Below, one piece after another: positions 10,303 through 21,200 of a stretch of DNA of 64,000 nucleotides. Origin of the DNA: Tomocerus qinae. Its lineage: Eukaryota > Arthropoda > Collembola > Entomobryomorpha > Tomoceridae. The stretch covers positions 26,586,201-26,650,200 of the forward strand of contig CM034548.1 of assembly GCA_020055645.1 (NCBI GenBank), written 5' to 3'. Position 1 is the first letter of the stretch; the number at the start of each line of letters is the position of its first letter. Below the pieces are notes generated by a model. The model was not told where the DNA came from and made no database searches. It saw only the letters and a program-made list of their open reading frames with translations. A program made the translations under genes and the position numbers.

Positions 10303-12477
10303 TTATTCCATTTCTTCTACATTTGGTAGTCTTATTAAGTGAGTTATGTTATTGAAATTTCCTCTCTGGCAAAGAAACTTACTTTTCACAATGTCTTTTA
10401 AATTAAGAACTGAAGAAATTGATGATGTATTTTTTACTATGTACACAATCGGTGACTGTCTGCTTACCTGTAAAGCTAATTTTAATCCTACTAGAAACGC
10501 TCCTTTCTCTCCATTTTTATTTTCCACCAAAAGAAAATTTTTTACTAAAAAGACACTACTTTTTGTGCTAATAATGCAGTTACATCTGTTTTGTGTCATT
10601 AATTTTTGAGTAGTAAAAAGTTTCCCAAATATTATACAAGAGTTGAAGCACAACCCAGCATATGAATTGAATCCGTAGGTAGATAAAATACTTTTTTCAT
10701 GTGAGCTTAAGTAGTACATGTTACCTGAACCTAAGAATACAAAATTTTTGAAAGCAGTTACATTTTGTAATAATTTACGGTTTTCTAATAAGCAAAAATA
10801 CATTTCTTCCCCTACTTTATGGTTAAAATATTTTTTACCAATCTGCCATGCTTGGGATACATTTTCAATTTTTCTACTCATTTGTAATGGAACTTTTTGA
10901 GTTCCGTGGAATGAATTTAATAGGATACCATTAAAGTGTTCGTACTGAAATGCAGAATAGGCCCATAGGGGACCCCAATTTTCTACACAGTCACATAAGT
11001 GCAATAGTAAATGTAAATTATAGCTACAGTATTCAGGCCCATAAAGTTTTTCAACGCTTTTGACAAATTTTTCGATTAGCTTACGAGCTTGTAGAATGTC
11101 AGAATTGTGAATCTCCTTTTTGCACATTAGATAAATTGCTAAAACGAACTCACAAAAGTTTTTAAAATATGAGGGATTTAGTACGTCTTTTAAAACTAAA
11201 GGTATGCAGAATAACCACGTCCTCCATTCCGAGGCTTTCCAAAATTTTCGATGAAGAATTGATCGCGTAGATCGAGATAATTCTTTTGGAACTAAGACTT
11301 TCAGCCACGTGCTATCAATAACTTTTGTCTTATTTCCTATATAGAAATTCTGCTTGTGATTCTTGCTGTCTAACCAAGCTGACGTAAATGTTCTTGTTAC
11401 CCCAAGAAGACACGTATGCATATAATCAAATGTAAATCCGTCGACCATATTAAACCCTAAAAGTAAAAGTCTTGATGCTGATTTAATTCCAAAATGATGT
11501 TTCACTTCTTGCTCTGATGTACGCAGTAAAGCTGAAAATTCATTAATACGGGTCAAGAAATTTTCTTTTGTCCTTTTAGGAGACTTGGCAAATGATGACG
11601 GCGGATAGACCCACTTGCGGTTACCCTTTTTATCCCCTTTCAAAAATTGTCCTTTAGCTTCGCACCAGGTACATCCGTAGGAACCGTTAAATTGCTTCAA
11701 TCCTTGAACGGTGCATCTAGCGACAGAATCGGTGATGACTTTAGTCAGATAGCATTTGCTGTTTATCAAAACATTGTTACAGTACCAATTAATTCCCACC
11801 GTTTTTAAGTTCTTCATTTCTTGAACAAATGGGTCCAAAAAGGTATTGAAAATTGGTTTTTCATCTCCAAACCACAGCGCACTTAAAATTGTAGTCTTTC
11901 TTCGCAATGAATAAGGTAGTTCATTAATGGACAATAAAATTGGCCATACAGAAAACTTCGAAGATTTGAACACTGGAACACCATCCGTGTTTGCTGACAA
12001 TGAAATGTCAAGTTCATTTTTCAAACACTCTTTATATTTTTTTCCATCCTTGATGTCCGAAATATAAACTTTTTGGCATTTTCTTTCATCCAATGACTTT
12101 TGAAGTGCCAAAGCTATTTCTTCATTTGATAGCAAAGCAGTTAAAGATAATGTTGTGTCCATTATCAGAAAATGGCATTTGTTCAGTTTTTGATCATCAA
12201 TCTTCTTAGCACAATTTAAACATTCTAAAGCTGGTGGAATTGAATCGCCAATATATTTTTTGCAAGCTGGGCAATAGTAGTGCTTGTGAATAACTTTATG
12301 ATCAATGGGAATAAGTTGATCAAATAAGTGCAGTGTAGTTGGTATAGTAACAGAAGGTAACACAAGTTTAAGCAGGCATAATAAATCCGCAATGGCCACT
12401 TTTGTCAGATTATGGCGGAGCGAGAATGAAAAAATCAGCAGTGCAATTTCTTGATTTGTGAGTCCTTCCATGGTATC
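10303..12477 (-). CDS. CACTA/EnSpm (tnp2-like) transposase, main exon
   Basis: This exon holds the catalytic body of a cut-and-paste transposase. From its internal ATG at 12471 it reads 722 aa without interruption; a splice acceptor (TTGTAATTTAG) just upstream adds two codons and joins it to earlier exons. Numbering from that Met: a CxxC-CxxC zinc knuckle (C67, C70, C84, C87); NTDGVPVFKSSK at 161-172 and VWPILLSINELP at 175-186, the tnp2 signature with a candidate catalytic Asp at 163; ITDSVAR with a second candidate Asp (248); GCTWC (C267, C270); FDYMH (349-352); NLHLLLHL (485-492); and QYEHFN with E511. A poly(A) hexamer (10302-10307) overlaps the stop codon and another lies at 10250-10255. 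The family call is from these motifs; the assignment of individual catalytic residues is inference. Confidence 0.85.
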   Translation of the reverse strand, partial: DTMEGLTNQEIALLIFSFSLRHNLTKVAIADLLCLLKLVLPSVTIPTTLHLFDQLIPIDHKVIHKHYYCPACKKYIGDSIPPALECLNCAKKIDDQKLNKCHFLIMDTTLSLTALLSNEEIALALQKSLDERKCQKVYISDIKDGKKYKECLKNELDISLSANTDGVPVFKSSKFSVWPILLSINELPYSLRRKTTILSALWFGDEKPIFNTFLDPFVQEMKNLKTVGINWYCNNVLINSKCYLTKVITDSVARCTVQGLKQFNGSYGCTWCEAKGQFLKGDKKGNRKWVYPPSSFAKSPKRTKENFLTRINEFSALLRTSEQEVKHHFGIKSASRLLLLGFNMVDGFTFDYMHTCLLGVTRTFTSAWLDSKNHKQNFYIGNKTKVIDSTWLKVLVPKELSRSTRSILHRKFWKASEWRTWLFCIPLVLKDVLNPSYFKNFCEFVLAIYLMCKKEIHNSDILQARKLIEKFVKSVEKLYGPEYCSYNLHLLLHLCDCVENWGPLWAYSAFQYEHFNGILLNSFHGTQKVPLQMSRKIENVSQAWQIGKKYFNHKVGEEMYFCLLENRKLLQNVTAFKNFVFLGSGNMYYLSSHEKSILSTYGFNSYAGLCFNSCIIFGKLFTTQKLMTQNRCNCIISTKSSVFLVKNFLLVENKNGEKGAFLVGLKLALQVSRQSPIVYIVKNTSSISSVLNLKDIVKSKFLCQRGNFNNITHLIRLPNVEEME

Positions 12478-12569
12478 CTAAATTACAAAGCATACAAAAA
12501 TAGATGTCAACAGAATACATTAGAAATAATAAAAACAAAATATTTTTTATAAAAATATGACGTGTTAAC

Positions 12570-13021
12570 ATTTTTGATGTGGGAATTATTATTTCCGTTA
12601 CTAAAAGTGTCAGCTCCATTCACATAATTGGGATGGCTATGCAAACTGTCTTCCTGTAATTTAATAAACCAAATTCTCATGAAAAAATTTACATACTTAA
12701 TCTATATGCGCACTTAAAAAATCATTTTACCAGAAAATTCATGGCATTAATTATTAATTTACCGGTTTATCGTCGATTATTTTCTCTGAATGCAAGTCAT
12801 TACGTGCTTTATTTAGGGAAAATGTTTCTTGTAGAATGATGTTCTAGAATGATTTATTAAGGAATTATTGATTGTAAACAGCACGTTGTCATAATATTAT
12901 TATATAGTATTATTAAGTTTTTAAACAATACCTTGCTAAAAAACCTAGTTTTGGTCCTTCTGGGAACATTTTTTGATAGCCCGCCTGAATTTTGTAAATA
13001 TGATTTGTAAGAATTTGACAT
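12570..13021 (-). CDS. Transposase N-terminal exons 1-3 (predicted)
   Basis: Three short exons extend the transposase upstream, all joined in phase 0. Exon 1 is 13021-12932: ATG, 30 codons starting MSNSYKSYLQNSGG, donor AAG|GTATTG. Exon 2 is 12843-12763: acceptor TCATTCTAG, 27 codons with QETFSLNKARNDLHSEK, donor CCG|GTAAAT. Exon 3 is 12653-12570: acceptor AAATTACAG, 28 codons with EDSLHSHPNYVNG, donor AAT|GTTAAC, which is weak. Exon 4 follows from 12477. The full protein would be about 809 aa. Matching phases and open frames in every exon support the model. No RNA evidence is available, and exon 3's donor is the least certain part. The N-terminus resembles no domain I recognise. Confidence 0.55.
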
Positions 13022-13202
13022 GGTTTTAAAATCCCAAATTTAAATTTAGATCTTGAATATTTTATGATTAATCAATAACTGTCAACTTTAAACTTTGATG
13101 CAAGAATGCCAAGAATATCATAGTTATGGTAGACGCGGCACTTTTCTAAAACTGCTTGGGATTGCCTGTCGAGACATTTTTGCTGTTTGGAATTACAAAA
13201 AA
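13022..13202. promoter_or_regulatory. Shared divergent promoter of transposase and BEN gene
   Basis: Only 181 bp separate the predicted start codons of the minus-strand transposase (13021) and the plus-strand BEN gene (13203). Both genes must be driven from here unless one has a distant untranslated exon. TATTTTATGATTAATC (13058-13073) is AT-rich and could serve as a core element, but no strict TATA box stands out. An upstream in-frame ATG for the BEN frame lies at 13095. Confidence 0.45.
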
Positions 13203-14593
13203 ATGGACTCAATTTTTTTACTTGTGGAATGGATTGGCGAGGGGAAATATTCATCCGTGTCACATAGTGCGATTGTTGACGAAGCTGTCAAACTTTTGTC
13301 TTATGACAACTTACTGGGACAAACAACTGCCATTCGTTGGGGGAAAAGTAAGGTGTACCAAGGAGTAATTCACCAATATGGTAACATTAAATAATATTTA
13401 TATTATTATAAAAAAATCTGTACAAACATTTACACAACCATTTAAATTCTTAAATTACAAATTATACTTTTCAGGTCCGAAAACCGACATGGATTTTGAA
13501 GCATCTGTGTATGCTAAAACAAGTGGGTCAAAGAAAATGGACGGAAGTGAGACAGTAAACACTCAGTCATCATTACCAAGTTCAGCAAAAAAGCGACCCA
13601 ATAGTAATGACCAGCATGTTAGTAATGACATTTTCTTATATCTGAACTACACTTTTAAAATTATAAATCATTGAGCCAAAGAACTGTTTTTTTTAGAATT
13701 CTGTGCAAAAAAAAGTCGCCAATGAAACTACTTTATCTCAACTCACTAATGTTTTAAGTGAAATGGACGGTCTTGATGTCAATGAAGTGCAAAATGAGAC
13801 CGAGTTTTTAAATAAAGACAATGAAATTATTGAAGAAACCATCGCCGCCAAATTGGCGAAAGCCAAATTACGAGTAAAGAAGTACAAAGGTATTTATATT
13901 AACAATTATTGTAACTACACCCCTCAAATTCCTAATATTATACCCATGTTTATAATTACTGTATAACTTAATTATTACATCCAGATTTGGCCCGCACGAG
14001 AAAACTGAGAATTCAGGAGTTGGAATCACAACTAGAAAATATGATACCGCAAGTTAGATTTTCATGCTTTACAAGTAATTTTTTCAAATGGCTAGGCATC
14101 AAATAATTATTGATTCATATGAATTTCCGCCAGGAAAACGATGTGGCAATTGCAGACAACGTTTTTGTGTCGAAAGAAAAATTGGATACCATCAAAACTA
14201 TTTCAGATACACCAAACATCTTTGCAAGAAACCTAATGCGCGTGTTATTTAATGCAGAAGAAATGATAGGGCACTCAATGTTTGGAAATCCAAGCAATGC
14301 GTTTAAGGACAGTCGACCTATTGCACCTTCGTTGGACCCTGTACGAAGAGATGCCGTAATTGGTAAATATTAGGCCATTGATTTATAATTTTAAGTAAAA
14401 TATACATACTGATATAGAAAAACTAAGGATGTGTTTTTTCCTTTTAGTTTATACTATGAAAATGTTCGGACAGGAAGTTGTCAATATTAGGAAAAGAAAG
14501 CGTCCACTGTTAAATGATCTGCGACGCTCAATGGGGGACTTCCTGCGAGAGCAAACTTTGAAGAATAAAAAGGAAGCTAACAATCAAATTTAA
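13203..14593 (+). CDS. BEN-domain protein carried by the transposon, 6 exons
   Basis: The predicted exons are 13203-13380, 13475-13617, 13697-13889, 13985-14052, 14134-14362 and 14448-14593. They join in frame to 957 nt (318 aa), with GT-AG borders throughout and clear pyrimidine tracts (TATACTTTTCAG, TTTTTTTTAG, TTTTTTCCTTTTAG). The N-terminus (FLLVEWIGEGKYSSVSHSAI, then WGKSKVYQGVI) matches the segment preceding many BEN domains. An acidic middle and a charged, coiled-coil-like stretch (KYKDLARTRKLRIQELESQ) follow. The BEN domain covers about residues 216-290, with FARNLMRVLF, HSMFGNPSNAFKD and LDPVRRDAVI. BEN domains bind DNA or chromatin proteins. Its role in transposition is inferred from location only. 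The upstream ATG at 13095 would add 36 residues, but the family resemblance starts at 13203. A poly(A) hexamer is at 14628. Confidence 0.82.
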
Positions 14594-14627
14594 ATGCCCG
14601 TCCCAACGGATTCATAAATTTTAATTA

Positions 14628-14633
14628 AATAAA
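14628..14633 (+). terminator. Poly(A) signal of BEN gene
   Basis: AATAAA 35 bp after the BEN stop codon; a second AATAAA lies at 14737-14742. Cleavage site not determined. Confidence 0.5.
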
Positions 14634-14805
14634 TAGATGCGTTTTCTTGCCAATATTGTAACTCTAACTCCTTTAAATCTAATTTAGATATCAATTTCCA
14701 ACCATTGTTAACCAAAGGTAGCTTTGAGTATCAAGAAATAAAGTCAGTGTATTCCGTGTACTCAAATCTAATAAGATTGGAATAATTGAATACTTTCATA
14801 AGTAA

Positions 14806-14910
14806 GGAGTGATAGCGCAGTGGTATAGTTAGGCGTCATAAATACACATAAGGTATACATCAAAGCATAATGTCGGTTTGCAATTGAGTTCGAATCCCTC
14901 TCAGGTTCAT
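14806..14910 (+). repeat. tRNA-derived SINE-like fragment with insertion
   Basis: An A box (TAGCGCAGTGG, 14813-14823) and a B box (GAGTTCGAATCCCTC, 14886-14900) are arranged as in a tRNA-derived SINE head. A D-stem GCGC/GCGT can be drawn. The part GGCGTC...GGTTTGCAATTGAGTTCGAATCC follows the usual tRNA-SINE wording but is interrupted at 14838-14874 by 37 bp, with GTC on both sides. T-arm and acceptor pairing are poor, so this is not a functional tRNA gene. It lies inside the right arm of the transposon, downstream of the BEN gene. Confidence 0.45.
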
Positions 14911-15013
14911 AGAATACAAAAAGTCAGAGAAGATAGAGTCAAAACAGCAGGGACATTGCGGTTCATTATTTTTTTCATGATGTATACCAGAGTGGTTTAA
15001 AACTGTAGAAAAT

Positions 15014-15047
15014 TATCAACTGGTAAAGGGGCCAATTCTCTCCAGGT
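15014..15047 (+). repeat. Subterminal repeat copy 1
   Basis: A 34-bp sequence (TATCAACTGG...CTCTCCAGGT) recurring at 15171-15204 with four mismatches, 157 bp apart. Subterminal repeats are typical transposase-binding sites in CACTA elements. The left end has no obvious copy. Confidence 0.6.
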
Positions 15048-15170
15048 AGAGGTGCGCAGAATTGTTTCAACAGAATTTAAAAGGTTAATATATTTTAAAG
15101 TTTGTACTGTTTGTATCCTGTTGATTCTATTCAATTGGAGTGAGTCAATTGATTGCTAAGCCTTCCAATA

Positions 15171-15204
15171 TATCAACCGTTAAATGGGCCAATTTTCTCC
15201 AGGT
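15171..15204 (+). repeat. Subterminal repeat copy 2
   Basis: Second copy of the 34-bp repeat (TATCAACCGT...TTTCTCCAGGT), 34 bp inside the right terminal repeat. GGGCCAATT is the best-conserved core of both copies. Confidence 0.6.
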
Positions 15205-15237
15205 TGGGAACCAGGTTGAAACTGTTGACTCTCTGCT

Positions 15238-15254
15238 GGTAATTTCTATACGGG
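15238..15254 (-). repeat. Right 17-bp terminal inverted repeat
   Basis: GGTAATTTCTATACGGG, exact inverted match to 10049-10065, followed by TC as on the left flank. Confidence 0.7.
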
Positions 15255-15256
15255 TC

Positions 15257-18200
15257 TTGTCTTGTTTTGGCTCTAGTCAAAGAAATACTAAAGGACAATA
15301 ACCAAACCAAACTTGAAAGAAACCACCACGAAGGCATATTAGCAACACATATTCCATATTATTGAATGCAAAATAGATAAGTTTTCCCTTAAGTTTCTCC
15401 TCGCATGCCCTTGTCGACTATGTGTCTATGATGTAATAAAAAATCTCACTGTCAAGCAATGAATTATGAGGAAAAAATGCATCGTTCCCTCCTACTCTAT
15501 CTACATCCTTGTGTCATCTCTTATCCAAAAATTCACTTTGTGCTTTACACGCTTGAATATTGCATTATCAAATACAAAAACAACAGCAACATTCAATTCA
15601 ATATCCATCTTCCCACCAACCACATCCACAACAACCATGCACAACCTTTATTAAATTATAATATCAAATTGAATCCCGTAGGTAACCATTCTCAAACACA
15701 CAATCGCGTTTACTGATCAAAACCATACAATTTAAAATAAGCTCCAGTCCATAAAAATACTTGTTACTATAACTATGTACTTACAGTCTGTACAGGGAAC
15801 ACAAAATTTTATAAATAAACTACAATGACACCACTATAAAATGTAACACAAAATAAAAGGATATAAACTCGCTACACTGGAGTATATAGTAATTTTGCAA
15901 AAGAACTGAATTGAACTCAACATTTTTCATGTCCAGCAATCAAAACAAGTAGGACACCATTGAATAGAAAAATAAAATTCAAAATGACCAAACTCATAAA
16001 TAGGAAGATATAAAAATGTCAGAATCATTTTTGTCAAGGGACAGAGACAGAGTATAGAGCAGTGACTTTCCAAGCGTTATAACAACAAAGTGCGGCACTA
16101 TGTAGTGGCACCAGGCAAGATAGAAAAGGACCAATAAATAGGTACCCACTGGTAATAGTCATAATAATAGTATAAGAGTAGTATATGTAATGGCAAGTAG
16201 CACGCACATGTAATATGAATAGGAGGGAAATAATGGGAAACATAACTACAAGAACACACTCCAGTTAGTTGCATCACATCACATCAACTTGAATTCAACT
16301 GATTGTGAGTAGGTTTTGGTTGACATGGGTGAGGTTAGAGAGAATAACCGCAATCGCGAATACGTACTCTGTAAGATATCCAATTGCATAATGCCTATTT
16401 GACAACAATGAGACAGAGCATGCGGGCAGATTCACGAAATGAGCCGTAAGTAATATCTATAGCTATTGTTCCCTGCTGTCTCTCTCCTCCATGTGCATTT
16501 CTGCCAAGACTCAAGTGCAACTCCGACTTAGCAATTGTATAAATATTTGAAACTCCTACAGGGTCTCTCGACCTACTAAGGACTGTTGGAAATCAACCTT
16601 TATCTTCCTTTTACAACAAGACTCTTAACAATCTTTTTCCTCTGCATCTGCTCCTCAATAACTCTCTCCAAAACAAATCGTCACAATTTCCAGATGAACC
16701 CTGTACACAGCAAAATCATGAGAGCAGAATAGAAATAAATCGCTTTGCTCTTCACTGATACTACTTATAATGGGGACTTTGGGGACCATGCAGAATGTAC
16801 CTACTTATTGTTGGTATATACTCTACATAAAGAACACAGACATCCTATAGAAGTTGTAGTAGTAGTAATTCTGCCCTGCCCTGCACTGACAGAAGAGGGA
16901 AAAACAGAGGAAAAGGAAAAAGTCAAACCAGCGGAAGAAAAACCATCATTTGCATGCGGAAACACTTTATATTTCACCATTTTCTTTCTTTGAGTCCTAC
17001 CACCGCACACACTCCTGTTCCCTTTCGGTATACAATTTACTTTCTATATGCACGAATTCCGATGACATCCTATAACCATATAAAATATACGTTGTAATAT
17101 ATGGTATACTATGTATTTACTTACACAGAAGAAGGGCAACTAGAGACCTATCGTTAAAGTTGAATATTATACCTCTATGTTGAGTCTAGTTGTACTCATA
17201 CGCATTGCAAAACGCAACGATTAGAAGCAAAGACCAAGACAAAGTGCAGCATCATGCAATTGACGGCTTTCTCTCCTGCTTTCTCCTTGACTATTTGTTA
17301 CCCACTACTAATGTACAGACACACCCTGAATTAAATACACCCTCACTAACTGAATAAAAATGATACCATTCCTTACCTACATTATTTATATTTATACTAT
17401 TCTATACTGACATGAACGTAAATGCTGAAGAGAGACATAAAACCAAGATTTATTCTACAAATAAATTTTTATGTCATCTAGTTTATGCACATTATACTGG
17501 TTATTTAAGTTAATTTAATTTGTAATTAATAATTTTATGAATTTAATGTAATTTTTATAACAGAATGTTTTTATAGTAAAAATAATTGATTCGTTGGGTA
17601 AATACTTGTTTGTGGTGTCAGTTTATAATATGTTGATAAAACAGTAGGAATACTGGAACTACTGTAACCACATAATAGAGAAAAACTCTGACCAATAAGT
17701 AGAGATGCCCTTCCCCATTGACATGCCACCTCTGCCAATATATTTTCCTTTTTTGCCATTTCCTCCGCAGAAGCTTAAGGTAACGATAACTTTAACTAAA
17801 CTGAAGTAAAAGTCGGATACCAAGAATGGTAGTTGGATCGGAAAGCTGATCAAGTACCGTAGAAACTTTAGGAAATGGATTTCTAGGAAAAAACCGTCGC
17901 TCGTGGGGTATTCTCGTAAGTCTCCCGCAACTTGTTCCCTATTCGCTATCAGGTCTACCGAGAAAATATTGAGAGTAAGTATATTACATCAACTGATGAA
18001 GAGTTTCATCCAAAGTGAGTGAAACTGAAGATGAGACAAGTTGAAAAAGAGTCCTGGGAGCTAGAGCTAATGTATAATGAGAATAAGAGCAAAGAAGAAT
18101 TTCCATGCCACCAACTCTTCCTTTCCTTCCTCTACAAACATGGAAAATTACATTCGGAATTCAATGTACTTTTCCTGCAAGTCTTTCAACCACTCTACTT

Positions 18201-21200
18201 ATAAACCCCCGCACTTTGGAGATATGCATAAGTAGACCATTATCCCTCATATACATCTACACTTTATACATTTTATCACTTTCGGCTCAGCTTCTAATAT
18301 GTCAACCGAGTCTTCACTTTACCATGTCTATCCTTTTGGGAATTCAAATTTACATACGATGTTTTATGGCACTATACTTCCATTAAAGACAATTGTGTAT
18401 ACAAGGAATGAAAATTACTACTTAGCAGATATTATAATTAACCCACATTCAAGGCATTAAATATTTACTATTTATATTGAAAGACGCTTAGCCTGATCAC
18501 TAATTGCATTTATGTAGTGGCAAGACGATGGTATCTGCACAATTGGTACTACAGAGTCGATAATGATCAAGACGATTATCCACTCCAGGAAAACAAAGTA
18601 TCAATTTAATAAGAGGTAGACTAACGAAGAAGGATCTTCTCAATTGTCAACGTTATCTGAGTTTCATCTGTACTTAATTTCCACTGGACAGGTTGGCAGC
18701 CATCTTTTATCCAATGACTTCATGATCACTTGAAATGCAAATGACTTGATGATTCTTTTGAAAAAGACTGGAGGCTCAACGAAGGTATCTAACTTTTGAC
18801 AATGGACTGAACAATGATGCTAAGATTACAGAATAGCAAAAGAGGTATACAAGCTAGTAATAGTAAATATTGAGATTACAAGAGAGACAGACTGTTGTCT
18901 GGTCGGGAACAAGAATCGCTGTTAATTACAATTTGTTCCTCGTTTGTCCGTTCTATAAATAAATATGTTGTTGTTTAATTTCTATCGAGTCTCTATTATT
19001 CCACGTAGGTAATGAAGTATGGTACCTGTATACATTTATATTAAAAAGAAATCAGTATGGTCATAAATGCTTATGAGTCATATAGAGTCAAAAGATGCAG
19101 CCAAGTGCATCTGCCATCAAATTATGGCCAAGTCCAATCAAGGAAAATCTAGTTAGAGTGCCTACAAAACGACTCGAGCTGAGTATAAGTTGTTCTTAGA
19201 AGAACTGCTATAGAGAGAGAATGAAAGTGCCTTGGAATAATAATATACAATATATACAAGTGACTTTAAGTGTCTAGTAGGAAGTCTTATAGGCATACAA
19301 TCAACAGAATTCAAAACGACGTTGCATGCTTCAATCAGATTCTACTTGTGCATGTAGTCCTTTAATTGCCTCCAGCAACTGAATGGAAAGACAGGCTAAA
19401 GAAGAGATTTAATATTAGGTATCCGAGGGAGACTGTTAAACGCAATAACAGCATTTAGGTATAATAGATGCATGTAGGTATGTAATGCGTGTAGTTGTAA
19501 GCTGGTTCACTCAGTCACTCACATCACATCCATTCTTCCATCCGTGCATCCCACTGCACTGCATCACTCAAATGAACATCGAGATGAGACTCTGCATGTT
19601 CATCTGATGTAAGAATGCAGTAACATTGAAAGCTGGCTGAGCTTTGCTGTTCTTTTCTTGCCGTGCCTTGTGTTTTATTTGGCTACCGGCAAATCATCAC
19701 AAACATTCAGCATCAGCAGCTCATATCTTTCATTCCAGCTCATCACTTGCTCCTTATATCTCCTGATTACCTTTAGAATCTCATACCATCACAAATAAGG
19801 CTATAACATATTGGATCTCACACAAAGACAAGACACTTAATATCTATATGGCCGGCAGTTTAATTCCCATCACAAGCATCCTATGCACACCAATCAAACT
19901 ACTACTACATCATTTTCAACGACAGAAGCTGACTCGACCAACAAAATTATATAATCCCATTCAATGCTTTTAAAACGTCTTCTAACTTTCCAAGCCCTGT
20001 CGCCACCAATGCACAATAAACGGACATTATACCTATAATAACTAATAATATTATATATCTATCAATTCTTGATATACTTTAGTGTAGTCAGCTTAAGTAT
20101 TATTACATGCAGTGGTGTAAGTAGTATAACAGAAGAACTACTACTACGTGTACATTAGTTCCACATTATTATCCGTAGTACGTGTACCTACTTCTGTCTT
20201 AACAAGAGACGCATCTTCAATCCCATTCACTCGCCCTAACTACCGAATCACTTGTCCCAACTTTTATTACAAGCCTATTGAACGAGTTCATAATGGAAAT
20301 AGATATAAAAATACCTTCTAGAGATACCTATACAGATAGGGAGATGCTTTTTTCTTTCTTCATAGCACCCAACTAACTATCGATCACATTACATCACATC
20401 AGCTTTTAGTTGCCCTACTTGAAAATATATTGCCAAAGTTTAGGAAAAATATTTCCATTCTGTTCTGACTTAACCCGTCCTTCTGCTCTCCGTAATAGTC
20501 AACCCAGAAATATTAAGGGAAGCTACTAAAATACTTTTACTAGTGCACATTGATAGGCATTATTAGGTCCGGGTAGGAAATCGTCAACCGAATATGAACT
20601 GAACTCCGCAGAGACTTTCTTCTTCTTATTGGAAAATGTTTGAGGTAACTCGAAATCAGAAATGCAACTGTCAAACGATTAAATAATAAGTTAGATGATA
20701 TTACTTGAAATTATACCTAAATGCAAGACAAATAGGGATTTCGACAAAAAATTCTAAATCTATCGTAACCATAAAATAAAATGCTTACTTTTAGTTAGCA
20801 AGGTATTCTTGAGTAAGATGGCCATTTGCAACTCTTTCGTCTCCTAACTATTTACATAGGTACATCCCTAGTTGGATTACCTACTCTTTCTTTTAGAAAT
20901 TGCCTTATTTGAGAGAGGAAGGGCAAAGTAGTACCAATTTAATTCAAATAACGGCGATTTCAATGGACAGAAAAGCTAGAAAGGAAGGATTCATGGCTTA
21001 AGGGCAGAGACTATCGAAATTCACCGAGCCATCCAATTCAACAAACTAATCCACATTCACTTGGGAAGGAAGGGAAAACTTTAAATCGTTTCGTACATTC
21101 AAGTACCCGTTGGAAAACCATTCAGAATCCAATGAGCCTTCGCCCTTACATCACAAATAAATGTCTGCATAATGTAAAGTGCCCAAGAAGAACCTCATAA

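Larger units (their letters stand above)
10049..15254. mobile_element. CACTA/EnSpm-type DNA transposon with BEN gene
   Basis: The ends carry a perfect 17-bp inverted repeat: CCCGTATAGAAATTACC at 10049-10065 and its complement at 15238-15254. The dinucleotide TC flanks both sides (10047-10048 and 15255-15256), a possible 2-bp target duplication. Inside are a transposase of the tnp2 type on the minus strand and a BEN-domain gene on the plus strand, both with intact frames. CACTA elements usually make 2-3 bp duplications and have subterminal repeats. Here a 34-bp repeat occurs twice near the right end, and TCAACAGAA motifs occur near both ends. The termini are CCCG rather than CACT, so the assignment rests on the transposase rather than on the ends. 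Intact genes suggest a fairly recent insertion. Confidence 0.75.

Noticed and set aside
13095-13202. Upstream extension of the BEN protein from the ATG at 13095
   Set aside because: It is in frame, but the known resemblance begins at FLLVEWIGEGKYSS after the 13203 ATG, and the extension would consume most of the shared promoter spacer.
14806-14910. Functional tRNA gene with intron
   Set aside because: The T-arm and acceptor stem do not pair properly and the insertion position does not suit a normal tRNA intron; a SINE-like fragment is more likely.
17770-17975. Strong acceptor followed by basic open frame and GTAAGT donor
   Set aside because: An in-frame stop 12 codons after the acceptor breaks the exon; the remaining open part has no acceptor of its own.
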